DNA of 64,000 nucleotides from Pseudomonas entomophila (lineage in GTDB: Bacteria > Pseudomonadota > Gammaproteobacteria > Pseudomonadales > Pseudomonadaceae), in assembly GCF_023277925.1 (NCBI RefSeq), contig NZ_CP063832.1:2141001-2205000 (forward strand), read 5' to 3'. The notes beneath the pieces are model-generated. The model was not told the DNA's origin and ran no database searches. It saw only the letters and a list, made by a program, of their open reading frames with translations. Position 1 is the stretch's first letter, and each line of letters begins with the position of its first letter. Made by a program: the position numbers and the translations under genes. Below, one piece after another: positions 17,883 to 26,624 of the stretch.

Positions 17883-18335
17883 ATGGACCGAACTGATCGA
17901 AAAATCCTTGCCGAGCTGCAAAAAGATGGGCGCCTGTCGGTGACCGAACTGGCTGAACGCGTGGGCTTGAGCCTGTCGCCCTGCCATCGTCGGCTCAAAG
18001 CGCTGGAAGAGTCCGGCGCGATCCTCGGTTACCACGCGCGCCTGGCCCCCGCCGCCCTGGGCCTAAACTTCGCCGCCCTGGTATTCGTGACCCTGCGCGA
18101 AGTCACCCGCCAGCCGGTGGCGGACTTCGAGGCGGCGGTGAGCGAGATCCCGCAGATCGTCGAGGCGCAGCGGCTGTTCGGCGACCCAGACTACCTGCTG
18201 CATGTGGTGGCCAAGGACCTGCCAGCGTTCCAGAAGCTCTATGACGAGCAATTGACCAGCATTCCCAATGTGAAGCGGCTGAGCTCGACGCTGGTGATGA
18301 AAGAGGTGATCCAGGACCGGTTGTTGCCAATGTAG
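17883..18335 (+). CDS. Lrp/AsnC-family regulator
   Basis: A 150-residue regulator. The N-terminal helix-turn-helix (about 4-60) reads DRKILAELQKDGRLSVTELA then GLSLSPCHRRLKALEESG. The C-terminal RAM ligand domain (about 70-145) contains VEAQRLFGDPDYLLHV. Family members bind amino acids and form octamers. Its divergence from a LysE exporter suggests it controls that gene in response to the exported amino acid. Confidence 0.93.
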   Translation: MDRTDRKILAELQKDGRLSVTELAERVGLSLSPCHRRLKALEESGAILGYHARLAPAALGLNFAALVFVTLREVTRQPVADFEAAVSEIPQIVEAQRLFGDPDYLLHVVAKDLPAFQKLYDEQLTSIPNVKRLSSTLVMKEVIQDRLLPM

Positions 18336-18669
18336 CGCGCAGTGCCTGGTTCGCCGGCAAGCCGGCTCCTACGGGTACAACGCAAGTCTCGGTAGGCGCC
18401 GGCTTGCCGGCGAATGGGCCGGGCCGGGCATGACGTTCTTGTGCCCCAGTAATGCTCACTGCGCCCCCCGCAACCACCTGTCACCGTCCTCGCCGCCATC
18501 CCCCGCTCAATCTCCCGCCAGCCTTAGGTTTTTTAAGGCCGATGAGCACAAATTTACTAATTTCCCCTTCCCCGCCCGCCCCCCATCATCGCGCCAACAA
18601 GAACGCGTCGCCCTTTGCCGGCACGCCCCCGGGCACCCGCGGTTGCCCCTCCTTGCCTTGGAGTCAGTC
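18336..18669. other. Intergenic region: REP pair and C-rich leader of the permease gene
   Basis: No gene was found in these 334 bases. The first part contains a REP pair. The rest (18430-18669) is a C-rich leader before the NCS1 permease, with a small inverted repeat GCCTTA/TAAGGC near 18529-18541. No known riboswitch consensus was recognised. Confidence 0.4.
18350..18413. repeat. REP pair (inverted)
   Basis: Two REP units face each other: TTCGCCGGCAAGCCGGCTCC at 18350 and its near reverse complement ending at 18413. The palindromic core is GCCGGC-TT-GCCGGC, the common Pseudomonas putida REP type seen several more times in this window. The pair lies downstream of the Lrp gene. Confidence 0.85.
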
Positions 18670-20082
18670 ATGACCAGTGCAGCCAATTCGGCACCCCTCA
18701 TCGAGAAACACACGATCGGCTACGTGCCGCCGCAAGACCGCCATGGAAAGGTAAGGGATCTGTTCACACTGTGGTTCGGCGGCAACATCGCGCCGTTGCC
18801 CATCGTCACCGGCGCGCTAGGCGTGCAGCTGTTCCACCTGAACCTGGTCTGGGGGGTGATCGCGATCCTGGTCGGGCACCTGCTCGGTGGCGTGCTGATG
18901 GCGCTGCACTCGGCCCAGGGCCCGCAGATGGGCATCCCGCAGATGATCCAGAGCCGCGCCCAGTTCGGCTCGCTCGGCGCGCTGCTGGTGGTGGTGATCG
19001 CCGGGGTGATGTACATCGGCTTCTTCGCCTCCAACATCGTCCTGGCCGGCAAGTCGCTGCACGGGGTGGTCGACGCCGTGCCGGTGTCGGTGGGCATCGT
19101 CGTCGGCGCCCTGGGCTCGGGCATCATCGGCATCATCGGCTACCGCTTCATCCACGTGCTCAACCGCATCGGCACCTGGGTGCTGGGCATCGGTATCGTG
19201 GTCGGCTTCGGCTACATCTTCAGCCACGTGCAGAGCGACGACTTCCTCACCCGTGGCGGCTTCAACCTGGCCGGCTGGCTGGCCACCGTATCGCTGGCGG
19301 CGCTGTGGCAGATCGCCTTCGCGCCCTATGTGTCAGATTACTCGCGCTACCTGCCGGCCGACGTGAAAGTCTCCTCGACCTTCTGGACCACCTACCTGGG
19401 CTCGGCCCTGGGTTCGAGCCTGTCGTTCATCTTCGGTGCCGTCGCGGTGCTGGCGATCCCAGCCGGCGTGGACACCATGGACGCGGTCAAGCTGGCCACC
19501 GGCACCCTTGGCCCGGTCATGCTGGTGCTGTTCCTGCTCAGCGTGATCAGCCACAACGCCCTCAACCTGTACGGCGCGGTGCTGTCGATCATCACCCTGG
19601 TGCAGACCTTCGCCTACCGCTGGATCCCCACCGCCAAGAGCCGCGCCGTGCTGTCGCTGATCGTCCTGGCCGCGTGTTGCGTGGTGGCGGTATTCGCCTC
19701 GGCGGATTTCATCGGCCACTTCGTCGACATGGTGCTGGTGCTGCTGGTGGTGCTGGTGCCGTGGACGGCGATCAACCTGATCGACTTCTATGTCATCCAT
19801 AAAGGCGACTACGACATCCAGTCGATCTTCAAGGTCGATGGCGGCATCTACGGGCGCTACAACCCACAGGCGCTGATCGCCTACGCGGTGGGCATCGCGG
19901 TGCAGATCCCGTTCATGAACACGCCGCTGTATGTCGGGCCGGTATCCGCACATATCAATGGCGCCGACCTGTCGTGGCTGGTGGGGCTGGCGATCACCTC
20001 ACCGCTGTATTGGTGGCTGGCCAGCCGGGACAGCGCTTATCGCCGTCGGCAGGTGAGCGCCAAGCTGGCGGCTGGGGTCTGA
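18670..20082 (+). CDS. NCS1-family purine/cytosine permease
   Basis: This 470-residue transporter has about twelve helices. Features include a hydrophilic N-terminus ending DRHGKVRDLFTLWFGGNIAP, the QMIQSRAQFG motif after helix 3 (typical of CodB-like NCS1 proteins), and AFAPYVSDYSRYLP around helix 6. It would take up a nucleobase or related compound by proton or sodium symport. No catabolic gene is next to it, so the substrate is open. The ATG at 18670 follows CTTGGAGTCAGTC. Confidence 0.92.
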   Translation: MTSAANSAPLIEKHTIGYVPPQDRHGKVRDLFTLWFGGNIAPLPIVTGALGVQLFHLNLVWGVIAILVGHLLGGVLMALHSAQGPQMGIPQMIQSRAQFGSLGALLVVVIAGVMYIGFFASNIVLAGKSLHGVVDAVPVSVGIVVGALGSGIIGIIGYRFIHVLNRIGTWVLGIGIVVGFGYIFSHVQSDDFLTRGGFNLAGWLATVSLAALWQIAFAPYVSDYSRYLPADVKVSSTFWTTYLGSALGSSLSFIFGAVAVLAIPAGVDTMDAVKLATGTLGPVMLVLFLLSVISHNALNLYGAVLSIITLVQTFAYRWIPTAKSRAVLSLIVLAACCVVAVFASADFIGHFVDMVLVLLVVLVPWTAINLIDFYVIHKGDYDIQSIFKVDGGIYGRYNPQALIAYAVGIAVQIPFMNTPLYVGPVSAHINGADLSWLVGLAITSPLYWWLASRDSAYRRRQVSAKLAAGV

Positions 20083-20106
20083 TGTCGCCCCGATGACCCG
20101 AAACTG

Positions 20107-20130
20107 AAAGACCCGCTACCACGGGTCTTT
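20107..20130. terminator. Bidirectional rho-independent terminator
   Basis: AAAGACCCG-CTACCA-CGGGTCTTT is a perfect 9-bp stem with A and T edges, so it can act on both strands. It lies between the permease gene and the last gene of the minus-strand toxin/immunity array, ending both transcripts. Confidence 0.85.
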
Positions 20131-20150
20131 CACTGACACATGTTGGGAAA

Positions 20151-20549
20151 TCAAGACTTTGTGACTTTCACGAATGAAGTCAGAAGAAACAGAGCCCCCA
20201 AGCCGACAAGTAAGCAGTAACTGCTTAGCTGCATGCTGCGCCGTAAGAAACTCGGAAACTCATCACTATCTTCAAGACTCAACCAGCCGCGACGAAGCCC
20301 TAGGGATGGCCATATAAAAGCAAGACTCATGGCGTTCACGATGAGCATGCGCGACCTCAGTCTCGTTGTCCCCCAAAGGAGGATCTCATCTTCAAGGCCG
20401 CTACTCCGACCAAATGCACGACACATGACATTGAATTGACGCGAGCATGCAATGTAGGCATTTATGAGGATCCCAACAATCAACAACAGAAAGGGGACGA
20501 TCAGCAACACTAACCTTAAACCAACAGACCATTCACTTAGATCAATCAT
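20151..20549 (-). CDS. Putative immunity protein, fourth tandem copy (most diverged)
   Basis: A 132-residue protein with hydrophobic helices at about residues 8-30 and 105-128 around a cytoplasmic-looking middle. It shares the start MIDLSEWS, the central pattern IVNAMSLAFIWPSLGLRRGWL and FPSFLRRSMQL with three upstream paralogs. It is the most divergent: the LKFRxMTVSAMT core of the others is RSRMLIVNAMS here. It lies fourth downstream of the PAAR effector, 86 bp after copy three. Immunity function is inferred from location and membrane topology. I start at the ATG giving MIDLS rather than the ATG four codons upstream because all copies begin this way. Confidence 0.75.
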   Translation of the reverse strand: MIDLSEWSVGLRLVLLIVPFLLLIVGILINAYIACSRQFNVMCRAFGRSSGLEDEILLWGTTRLRSRMLIVNAMSLAFIWPSLGLRRGWLSLEDSDEFPSFLRRSMQLSSYCLLVGLGALFLLTSFVKVTKS

Positions 20550-20635
20550 ATGCAGCCTCACAAACCAGTTAGCACCACCATTCTCCTGATTCAGTCCTCA
20601 CTCGTTCCATCGAATGATCCTCTCCAACGGGGATA

Positions 20636-21034
20636 TCAAGCACGCCTAAACTCGACTAAAAGTGCAACGAAAGCCATCCAGGCGAGAGCTATAAGCATGC
20701 AATACATACCTAACTTCATGCGCTTTCTCAAGTAGGTCGGAAGATCATGAATATCCTGCGGATTCAGCCACCCCTGACGAATACCTAGTCTTGGCCAAAC
20801 CATCCCCGCCGTCATGGCGCTCACCGTCATCAGTCGAAACTTTAGCGTCAGCGCCCCGCCATTTTTCAGCTCCTCACGAAGACCTTCGCTTCGCTGCAGC
20901 GCGTCGCACATCACCTTGAAATGTCGCGAACCTGCGATATTCAGCTCAATTGCAAGCCCGACCAGTCCAACACCGAAAGGAGCGAGTAGTAACACTATTC
21001 TTAGTTTCACAGGCCACCAACTCAAGTCAATCAT
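20636..21034 (-). CDS. Putative immunity protein, third intact tandem copy
   Basis: This 132-residue two-helix membrane protein starts MIDLSWWP and carries the shared core TLKFRLMTVSAMTAGMVWP, then GIRQGWLNPQD and TYLRKRMKLGMYC before the second helix. It is closely related to copies one and two. It is separated from copy two by 313 bp that hold a degraded extra copy. The likely role is protecting the producer from the PAAR effector or from related effectors of neighbours; this is inferred. Confidence 0.8.
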   Translation of the reverse strand: MIDLSWWPVKLRIVLLLAPFGVGLVGLAIELNIAGSRHFKVMCDALQRSEGLREELKNGGALTLKFRLMTVSAMTAGMVWPRLGIRQGWLNPQDIHDLPTYLRKRMKLGMYCMLIALAWMAFVALLVEFRRA

Positions 21035-21182
21035 AAGCAGCCTCGCACAACAATTCGCCTGCCCTTCCCCCGAGCTTCACCTCCCCGAAGGAACATGCCC
21101 CGATCGCTGCAATCTCACAGTTAAATCCGCACGGCAAGCCTCATGAAACCTATTTTTAAGGTGTCGAAAAATGGTAAGTCCA

Positions 21183-21318
21183 TCAGTCTGATCGTGCGAA
21201 CGTCAACAACCCAGCAGCAAGCACCAACCACAAAAAACCGACAAGAGACAACCATGCGGAAATCACCATCAGTCGCCGAAGACTCTTAGGAAACCGCTCC
21301 CAGGTAAGAACCAGTCAC
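21183..21318 (-). pseudogene. Degraded fifth copy of the immunity gene
   Basis: In the 313-bp gap 21035-21347, the minus strand encodes WERFPKSLRRLMVISAWLSL and then, after a one-base shift near 21240, a hydrophobic stretch FLWLVLAAGLLTFARSD and a stop. This aligns with the C-terminal pattern of the neighbours (P-x-x-L-[KR]-R-x-M followed by a membrane helix and a charged tail). The N-terminal half is missing and a stop codon lies just upstream. I see it as a decayed immunity copy. Nothing else recognisable lies in the gap. Confidence 0.55.
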
Positions 21319-21347
21319 ACGCTGGCGCTGTGGCCATCAGACATGCA

Positions 21348-21746
21348 TCATGCACGTTTGAACTCAACAAAAATCACAATAAACGATATCCAGCCCATAC
21401 CAATAGCCATAAAGCACATGGCGATTTTCATACGCCTTTTTAGATAATCCGGAAGTTCTCGATAGTCCTGCGGATCCAAATCACCTTGTCGTATTGATTG
21501 CGCCGGCCACAACAGAGCACCTGTCATCGCACTAACCGTCATCGCTCGGAATTTCAAAGTATAGGCACCCCCTCGCCCAAGTTCCTCACGCAGACATTTA
21601 CTTCGCCGAAGTGCTGCGCACAACACATCAAAGTGGTGCGAGATAGCAATATGCATATGAATCGCCAAGCCCGAGAACATGATAAAAAATGGAACCAGCA
21701 TTGAAGCAATTTTTAGATCTATCGGCCAATCACTCAGATCAATCAC
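21348..21746 (-). CDS. Putative immunity protein, second tandem copy
   Basis: A 132-residue protein with two membrane helices (about 8-30 and 108-128). It contains TLKFRAMTVSAMTGALLWP, IRQGDLDPQDYRELPDYLKRR and a C-terminal EFKRA. It is most similar to copy one, including long stretches of near-identical DNA, which indicates a recent duplication. The GTG at 21746 (VIDLSDWP) is chosen because it aligns with the MIDLS start of the paralogs; a GTG at 21758 is possible. It follows copy one by 20 bp. Confidence 0.8.
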   Translation of the reverse strand: MIDLSDWPIDLKIASMLVPFFIMFSGLAIHMHIAISHHFDVLCAALRRSKCLREELGRGGAYTLKFRAMTVSAMTGALLWPAQSIRQGDLDPQDYRELPDYLKRRMKIAMCFMAIGMGWISFIVIFVEFKRA

Positions 21747-21766
21747 AAACGCACCCACAGCTTTTA

Positions 21767-22162
21767 TTAGCGAGCCACATCAACAAAAAGCACAATAAAT
21801 ACCGACCAACTCAAGGCAATAAAAATACAATAAGCTGCAACCTTCATACGCTTCTTGAGATAGTCCGGAAACTCACGATAATCCTCCGCATTCAGACTAC
21901 CTCTTCGAATTGCTAAAGCCGGCCACAACAGCTCACCCGTCATAGCACTAACCGTCATAGATCGAAACTTCAAAGTATAGCCTCCCCCTCTCTTCAGCTC
22001 CTCACGTAGACATTGACTCCGCTGAAGTGCCGCGCACATGACATCGAATTGTTTCGAGGAAGCCATATGCGTAATTATCACAACACTGACAAGCAAATTC
22101 GCAAACGGAAACAATAGTATCGCAATCCTCAAGCCTGCCGACCAATGGCTCAAGTCAATCAT
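21767..22162 (-). CDS. Putative immunity protein, first tandem copy (coupled to effector)
   Basis: This 131-residue protein has two predicted membrane helices and the shared core TLKFRSMTVSAMTGELLWP. Its ATG overlaps the effector's stop region by 8 bp (ATGATTGA), so it is translated directly after the effector, the classic arrangement of a cognate immunity gene. Two-helix inner-membrane immunity proteins are typical for pore-forming type VI effectors such as Tse4. Base composition is clearly AT-richer than the flanking genes, as is common for horizontally exchanged toxin/immunity modules. Cognate immunity is inferred, not shown. Confidence 0.85.
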   Translation of the reverse strand: MIDLSHWSAGLRIAILLFPFANLLVSVVIITHMASSKQFDVMCAALQRSQCLREELKRGGGYTLKFRSMTVSAMTGELLWPALAIRRGSLNAEDYREFPDYLKKRMKVAAYCIFIALSWSVFIVLFVDVAR

Positions 22163-23549
22163 AGACAGCCTCGTAAATTACCTCTCCAACTTTCTCTCCG
22201 ACTTGTCCAAAAACAGTACTACTCACAAAGGAGCCTGTTCCGACCATCGCGATTCCACAGACGGCTTTCCCCAAGGGGCCCAAAAAGCAAACGTATTTAC
22301 TTGCCATTTGTCCGCCCCAGGCTCCCACGGCTCCTCCACCAAGGGCTCCTGTAAAGCTGCCAGATTCAGTAAGCCTGACCTTTTTACACTCCTCGGTTTC
22401 CCCCGCGCGGCAAGCCTCATAGATCTTCATATACGACGATGTCGCCCCTATCCCCACCGCCACATGCCCCCCATACTTCAAGTACTTCGCCATCTTCGCC
22501 ACTTCATCCAAATGCGTCGCATACCCCGGTATCGCCCCCGGCGCGCCAGCCTTGGACCAGTGGTGCACCAGGCTTTTCGTGGAGATCCCCAACCCCTTGC
22601 GCAGACTTTCATGCCTGCCCAGGTCCAGGTACTTGCCGAGAAACGCGCTGCGCAACTGCGCATTCAACTGTTCATACAACACCTTGCGCTCAGCGAAGAA
22701 TTGCGGGCTGTTCAAATGCCGGTGCAAGGCGAATTCCCGCTGGTGCAGCCGCTCGATCCCCTTGAGCGTGTCCCCCACCTGCCCTATCCCCCGCGCCAGC
22801 ATGTCCTTGCCTACGCCCATGGACAGACTGGCGCCGCTGAGCACCCCGGCGACTTCACCGATGTGTTGCATCATGAAGTCGGCCTCTTCCTCGCTGAGGA
22901 TTGCCAGCGACTCACGGGCGCTGCGCGCCGCAGCCATCAAATCGGCCTCTTCGCGGGTGCAGGCGAAACTGTTGTCGGCGGCACCGAGCACGAAGAGCTC
23001 GCCGGCCTTGAAGCCTTGGTCGAAGGTGGGGTTGAGCCGGCGCACCAGCGACATGGGCAGGGTGCCCTGCATCGTGGCCAGTTGTTGCAGCACCTGCTCG
23101 CCGGTCATGCTGCGCGGCACGATGTAGAACCCAGGTTGCAGTACGGAGGGCGGCGCAGAAGCGGCGTGGGTGACGGGCATGGGCGGTTCGACAACGCCAC
23201 GCGGGACAGCCCGGGAATCGCCGGATACCGGCGTCGACGCCCCGCGCGCCAGGCTGGGCATCTCGCCCAGCAGGGCTATCAGGCGATTGCTGCCCAGCGG
23301 GCAACCACAGCGCACGCGCGCGCCGTCGACGACGGTGGGCACGCCGTCCTGCAGGAAGCGAGGGTCACCATCGATAAGTGTGCCCACCAGGCCGCAGCGT
23401 GGGCAGGGCGTGGTCGAGTCGCCCTCGAGCAACCAGCCGCCCCCGTTCACATTGCCCGCCGCCCGTTTGCCGATGCAGGTGGCGCCCGTGGTGGTACGGT
23501 CGCCATCGAGGCCTTGTGCCTTGCCGAAGATAACGATGCGCAGATTCAT
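22155..23549 (-). CDS. PAAR-domain type VI secretion effector with hydrophobic C-terminal toxin
   Basis: A 464-residue protein. Residues 1-95 form a PAAR-like tip domain with CPRCG and RVRCGCP cysteines and GDRTTTGATCIG. Residues about 140-190 (FYIVPRSMTGEQVLQQLA ... GELFVLG) resemble a LysM-like module. Residues 200-330 are helical. The last 70 residues are glycine-rich and hydrophobic (GALGGGAVGAWGGQMASKYV and VGTGSFVSSTVFGQVGEK), as expected of a membrane-inserting pore-forming toxin. The PAAR domain would sit on the VgrG spike. No other type VI genes are in the window, so this is an orphan effector island. The ATG follows GGGAG. Confidence 0.85.
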   Translation of the reverse strand: MNLRIVIFGKAQGLDGDRTTTGATCIGKRAAGNVNGGGWLLEGDSTTPCPRCGLVGTLIDGDPRFLQDGVPTVVDGARVRCGCPLGSNRLIALLGEMPSLARGASTPVSGDSRAVPRGVVEPPMPVTHAASAPPSVLQPGFYIVPRSMTGEQVLQQLATMQGTLPMSLVRRLNPTFDQGFKAGELFVLGAADNSFACTREEADLMAAARSARESLAILSEEEADFMMQHIGEVAGVLSGASLSMGVGKDMLARGIGQVGDTLKGIERLHQREFALHRHLNSPQFFAERKVLYEQLNAQLRSAFLGKYLDLGRHESLRKGLGISTKSLVHHWSKAGAPGAIPGYATHLDEVAKMAKYLKYGGHVAVGIGATSSYMKIYEACRAGETEECKKVRLTESGSFTGALGGGAVGAWGGQMASKYVCFLGPLGKAVCGIAMVGTGSFVSSTVFGQVGEKVGEVIYEAVYD

Positions 23550-23731
23550 CGGCGGGCTCCCGATGCGCTGCGCCTGAAGCTATTCCTTGCCATGCGGCGT
23601 TTCCTTGTGCGCGGAAAACGCCGAACGCTAGCAGCTCAACGGTGGCGCTGGAGCCAGCGGAAGCAACCAAGGAAACGTCCTACATCAAAGGCGGCGCATT
23701 CGCACTTTCACCCCCGATACTGAACAACAAA

Positions 23732-23751
23732 AAACCCGCCAAAGCGGGTTT
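23732..23751 (-). terminator. Rho-independent terminator of the acyl-CoA dehydrogenase gene
   Basis: Read on the minus strand, AAACCCGC-TTTG-GCGGGTTT is a perfect 8-bp stem followed by TTTGTTG, 9 bp after the dehydrogenase stop codon. It separates that gene from the PAAR effector downstream on the same strand. Confidence 0.85.
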
Positions 23752-23760
23752 TCTGCCAGA

Positions 23761-24990
23761 TCAATGACTGCTACGCAGCATCTCCTTCGGCACGTACTTG
23801 CCAATCTCGTACTTGCCGATCGCCGCCCGGTGCACCTCGTCCGGCCCATCGGCCAGGCGCAGGGTGCGCTGCATGGCATACATGTACGCCAAGGGGAAAT
23901 CACCGCTGACCCCCGCCCCGCCATGCATCTGGATGGCCCGGTCGATCACCTTCAGCGCGACATTCGGCGCCACCACCTTGATCTGGGCGATCTCGCTGCG
24001 CGCCACCTTGTTGCCGACGGTGTCCATCATGTACGCGGCCTTGAGGGTCAGCAGCCGGGCCATGTCGATCTCCATACGCGAGTCGGCGATCTTATCGACG
24101 TTGCCGCCCAGGCGTGCCAGCGGCCGGCCGAAGGCGGTGCGCTCCACCGAACGCTTGCACATCAACTCCAGGGCGCGCTCGGCCATGCCGATCGAGCGCA
24201 TGCAGTGGTGGATGCGGCCTGGGCCCAGACGGCCCTGGGCAATCTCGAAGCCACGGCCCTCGCCGAGGATCACGTTCTCATAAGGCACGCGCACGTTCTC
24301 GAACAGCACCTCGGCATGGCCATGGGGCGCGTCGTCATAGCCGAACACCGGTAGCGGGCGGACGATCTTCACCCCCGGCGCGTCGGTGGGCACCAGGATC
24401 ATCGAGTGCTGCTGGTGACGCTGGCCATCCGGGTTGGACAGGCCCATGAAAATCATCACCTTGCAGCGCGGGTCACAGGCGCCGGAGGTCCACCACTTGC
24501 GGCCGTTGATCACCCATTCGTCACCGTCGCGCACGGCGGTGGCGGCCATGTTGGTAGCGTCCGACGAGGCCACGTCCGGCTCGGTCATGGCGAACGCCGA
24601 GCGGATCTCGCCGCGTAGCAGCGGCTCGAGCCACTGGCACTTCTGCGCCTCGCTGCCGTAGCGCACCAGCACTTCCATGTTGCCCGTGTCCGGCGCCGAG
24701 CAGTTGAATGGCTCCGGGCCCAGCAGCGAGCGGCCCATGATCTCGGCCAGCGGCGCGTATTCAAGGTTGGTCAGCCCCGCGCCATACTCCGATTCCGGCA
24801 GGAACAGGTTCCACAGCCCCTCGGCGCGTGCCTTGGCCTTGAGCGCCTCCATGATTGCCGTGGGCTGCCAGCGGTCGCCCTCGGCGACCTGGCGCTCGAA
24901 CACCGGCTCGGCCGGGTAGACGTATGCATCCATGAAAGCGCTGACGCGTTCACGCAGTGCCTGGACCTTGGGCGAATAGGCGAAATCCAT
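23761..24990 (-). CDS. Acyl-CoA dehydrogenase (ACAD11/FadE-like)
   Basis: A 409-residue flavoenzyme of the acyl-CoA dehydrogenase superfamily. Visible signatures are [15 protein letters not shown] (FAD/substrate loop, about 134-148), [18 protein letters not shown], the [17 protein letters not shown] helix and the C-terminal [19 protein letters not shown] with LADGPDEVH. The last is characteristic of the ACAD10/11-like group. It oxidises an acyl-CoA to the 2-enoyl-CoA in the cytoplasm. It is divergent from a LysR gene that probably regulates it and has its own terminator, so it is a single-gene unit. Confidence 0.93.
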   Translation of the reverse strand: MDFAYSPKVQALRERVSAFMDAYVYPAEPVFERQVAEGDRWQPTAIMEALKAKARAEGLWNLFLPESEYGAGLTNLEYAPLAEIMGRSLLGPEPFNCSAPDTGNMEVLVRYGSEAQKCQWLEPLLRGEIRSAFAMTEPDVASSDATNMAATAVRDGDEWVINGRKWWTSGACDPRCKVMIFMGLSNPDGQRHQQHSMILVPTDAPGVKIVRPLPVFGYDDAPHGHAEVLFENVRVPYENVILGEGRGFEIAQGRLGPGRIHHCMRSIGMAERALELMCKRSVERTAFGRPLARLGGNVDKIADSRMEIDMARLLTLKAAYMMDTVGNKVARSEIAQIKVVAPNVALKVIDRAIQMHGGAGVSGDFPLAYMYAMQRTLRLADGPDEVHRAAIGKYEIGKYVPKEMLRSSH

Positions 24991-25131
24991 CGGGGGCTAC
25001 CTTCCATCAATGAAGAACATGGGCCTGAGCCTAGAACAGTCGCCCGTCATCCACCTAGTCTATTTTCTACGTGTATAAACATTCATAACCGATATATGAT
25101 CGGCCGATAACTCCAACAAAGAGCGGCGCCC

Positions 25132-26061
25132 ATGAACCTCAGCAAGGTCGACCTCAACCTGTTCATCGTCTTCGACGCCATCTACACCGAAGCCAACCTG
25201 ACCCGCGCCGGGCAGATCGTCGGCATCACCCAGCCGGCGGTGTCCAACGCCCTGTCGCGCCTGCGCGAGACCTTCAACGACCCGCTGTTCGTGCGCACCG
25301 CCCAGGGCATGGTGCCCACGCCCATGGCGCAGAACATCATCGGCCCGGTGCGCAATGCGCTGACGCTGCTGCGCACCTCGGTGCAGGAAAGCCGCATCTT
25401 CACCCCACAGCAGGCCAGCAAGACCTTCCGCATCAGCATGACCGACCTCACCGAGGCGGTGATCCTGCCACCGCTGTTCCAGCGCCTGCGCCGGCTGGCG
25501 CCCGCGCTGGTGATCGAGAGCTTTTTATGCAAGCGCCGCGAGACCACCAAGGAGCTGGCCGCCGGGCGCCTGGACTTCGCCGTGGACGCGCCGCTGAACA
25601 CCGACCCACAGGTGCGCCACGTCAAGCTCATGCAGGACCGCTACGTCTGCGCCATGCGCCCGGGCCATCCGTTGGCCGAGCATAAGCTGACCCTGGACAC
25701 TTACCTGGGCATGACCCACATCCACATCTCCAGCCGCCGCAACGGCCTGGGCTATGTCGACCTGGCCCTGGGCAAGATGGGCGTGCAGCGCCGCGTTGCC
25801 CTGCGCTCGCAGCACTACCTGATGGCCTCGCAGGTGCTGCAGCAGACCGACATGGTGATGACCGTGCCCGAGCGCTTCGCCCGCCGCCACCAACTGCGCC
25901 ACCAGCCGCTGCCGGTGGAGGTACCGCCGCTGGAAACCCACCTTTACTGGCACGAAAGCACCGACCAGGACCCGGCCAACCGCTGGATGCGCGAGCAGAT
26001 CATCGAGTTGTGCGAGCGGGTGGTGGTGCAGGACGAGCAAGCAGCACTGGAAAGCGCCTGA
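25132..26061 (+). CDS. LysR-family regulator of the acyl-CoA dehydrogenase gene
   Basis: This 309-residue LysR protein is of the NodD/LeuO-like group, starting with KVDLNLFIVFDAIYTEANLT and containing ITQPAVSNALSRLR and DPLFVRTAQGMVPT (HTH domain, residues 1-65). The effector domain has ASQVLQQTDMVMTVPERFA. Divergence from the dehydrogenase gene across 141 bp supports a local regulatory role. The inducer is probably an acyl or related compound, but that is inferred from context. Confidence 0.92.
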   Translation: MNLSKVDLNLFIVFDAIYTEANLTRAGQIVGITQPAVSNALSRLRETFNDPLFVRTAQGMVPTPMAQNIIGPVRNALTLLRTSVQESRIFTPQQASKTFRISMTDLTEAVILPPLFQRLRRLAPALVIESFLCKRRETTKELAAGRLDFAVDAPLNTDPQVRHVKLMQDRYVCAMRPGHPLAEHKLTLDTYLGMTHIHISSRRNGLGYVDLALGKMGVQRRVALRSQHYLMASQVLQQTDMVMTVPERFARRHQLRHQPLPVEVPPLETHLYWHESTDQDPANRWMREQIIELCERVVVQDEQAALESA

Positions 26062-26184
26062 ACACCTAGTACACCCGTACTATCGGCCAGCGTCCTGCAC
26101 CGTGCTACCGTCGACGGCGTTCTCCCTCACGTGAAACAAGGCCCGGTGCCCTGGCGCCCGGGCCCTGCAAAGGACCCTGCCGAC

Positions 26185-26493
26185 ATGAAGACAACCTTCG
26201 CCACCCTCACCCTCGCCGCACTGCTCCTCAGCGGTTGCGCCACCCCCAAGCAGTGGGAAGCCACTGGCGGCAGCAAGAACGATGGCCTGGTGCAGGTCTC
26301 CTACGAACAAGGCCAGTTCGAAAGCGGCCAGAGCGACGCGGCCCAGGGCCTGCAGGTCGCCACTGCGCGCTGCAAGACCTGGGGTTACCGAAACGCGGAA
26401 ATCACCGGCAGCGAAAAGAGCATCTGCCGCACCATGGGCCAGTTCAACTGCCTGCAAACCACGGTCACCCAGGACTACCTCTGCCAGAAATGA
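26185..26493 (+). CDS. YecR-like lipoprotein
   Basis: A 102-residue small lipoprotein with a type II signal peptide ending LLLSGC (Cys at about 18). The mature part matches the YecR family (PF13992): WEATGGSKNDGLVQVSYEQG, then AARCKTWGY-like TARCKTWGYRNAE and a C-terminal cysteine set (CRTMGQFNCLQTT, DYLCQK). In E. coli yecR is flagellar-regulated but its function is unknown. AAAGGACCC precedes the ATG. Confidence 0.8.
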   Translation: MKTTFATLTLAALLLSGCATPKQWEATGGSKNDGLVQVSYEQGQFESGQSDAAQGLQVATARCKTWGYRNAEITGSEKSICRTMGQFNCLQTTVTQDYLCQK

Positions 26494-26624
26494 CCCCTTC
26501 CCCATCGCGGGGGCCGGCTGCATGGGCTCCCGCACCTTGCCCCGCTTGCATTGCCATGGCCTTTCGGTAACCCTTGCGCCGCCCTGAAACGGGCTTTTCG
26601 GATTCACGGCACAAGGAACGGAAC

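Noticed and set aside
22038..23723. 561-residue plus-strand open frame opposite the PAAR gene
   Set aside because: The minus frame has clear PAAR features, ribosome site and overlapping immunity gene. The plus frame has none.
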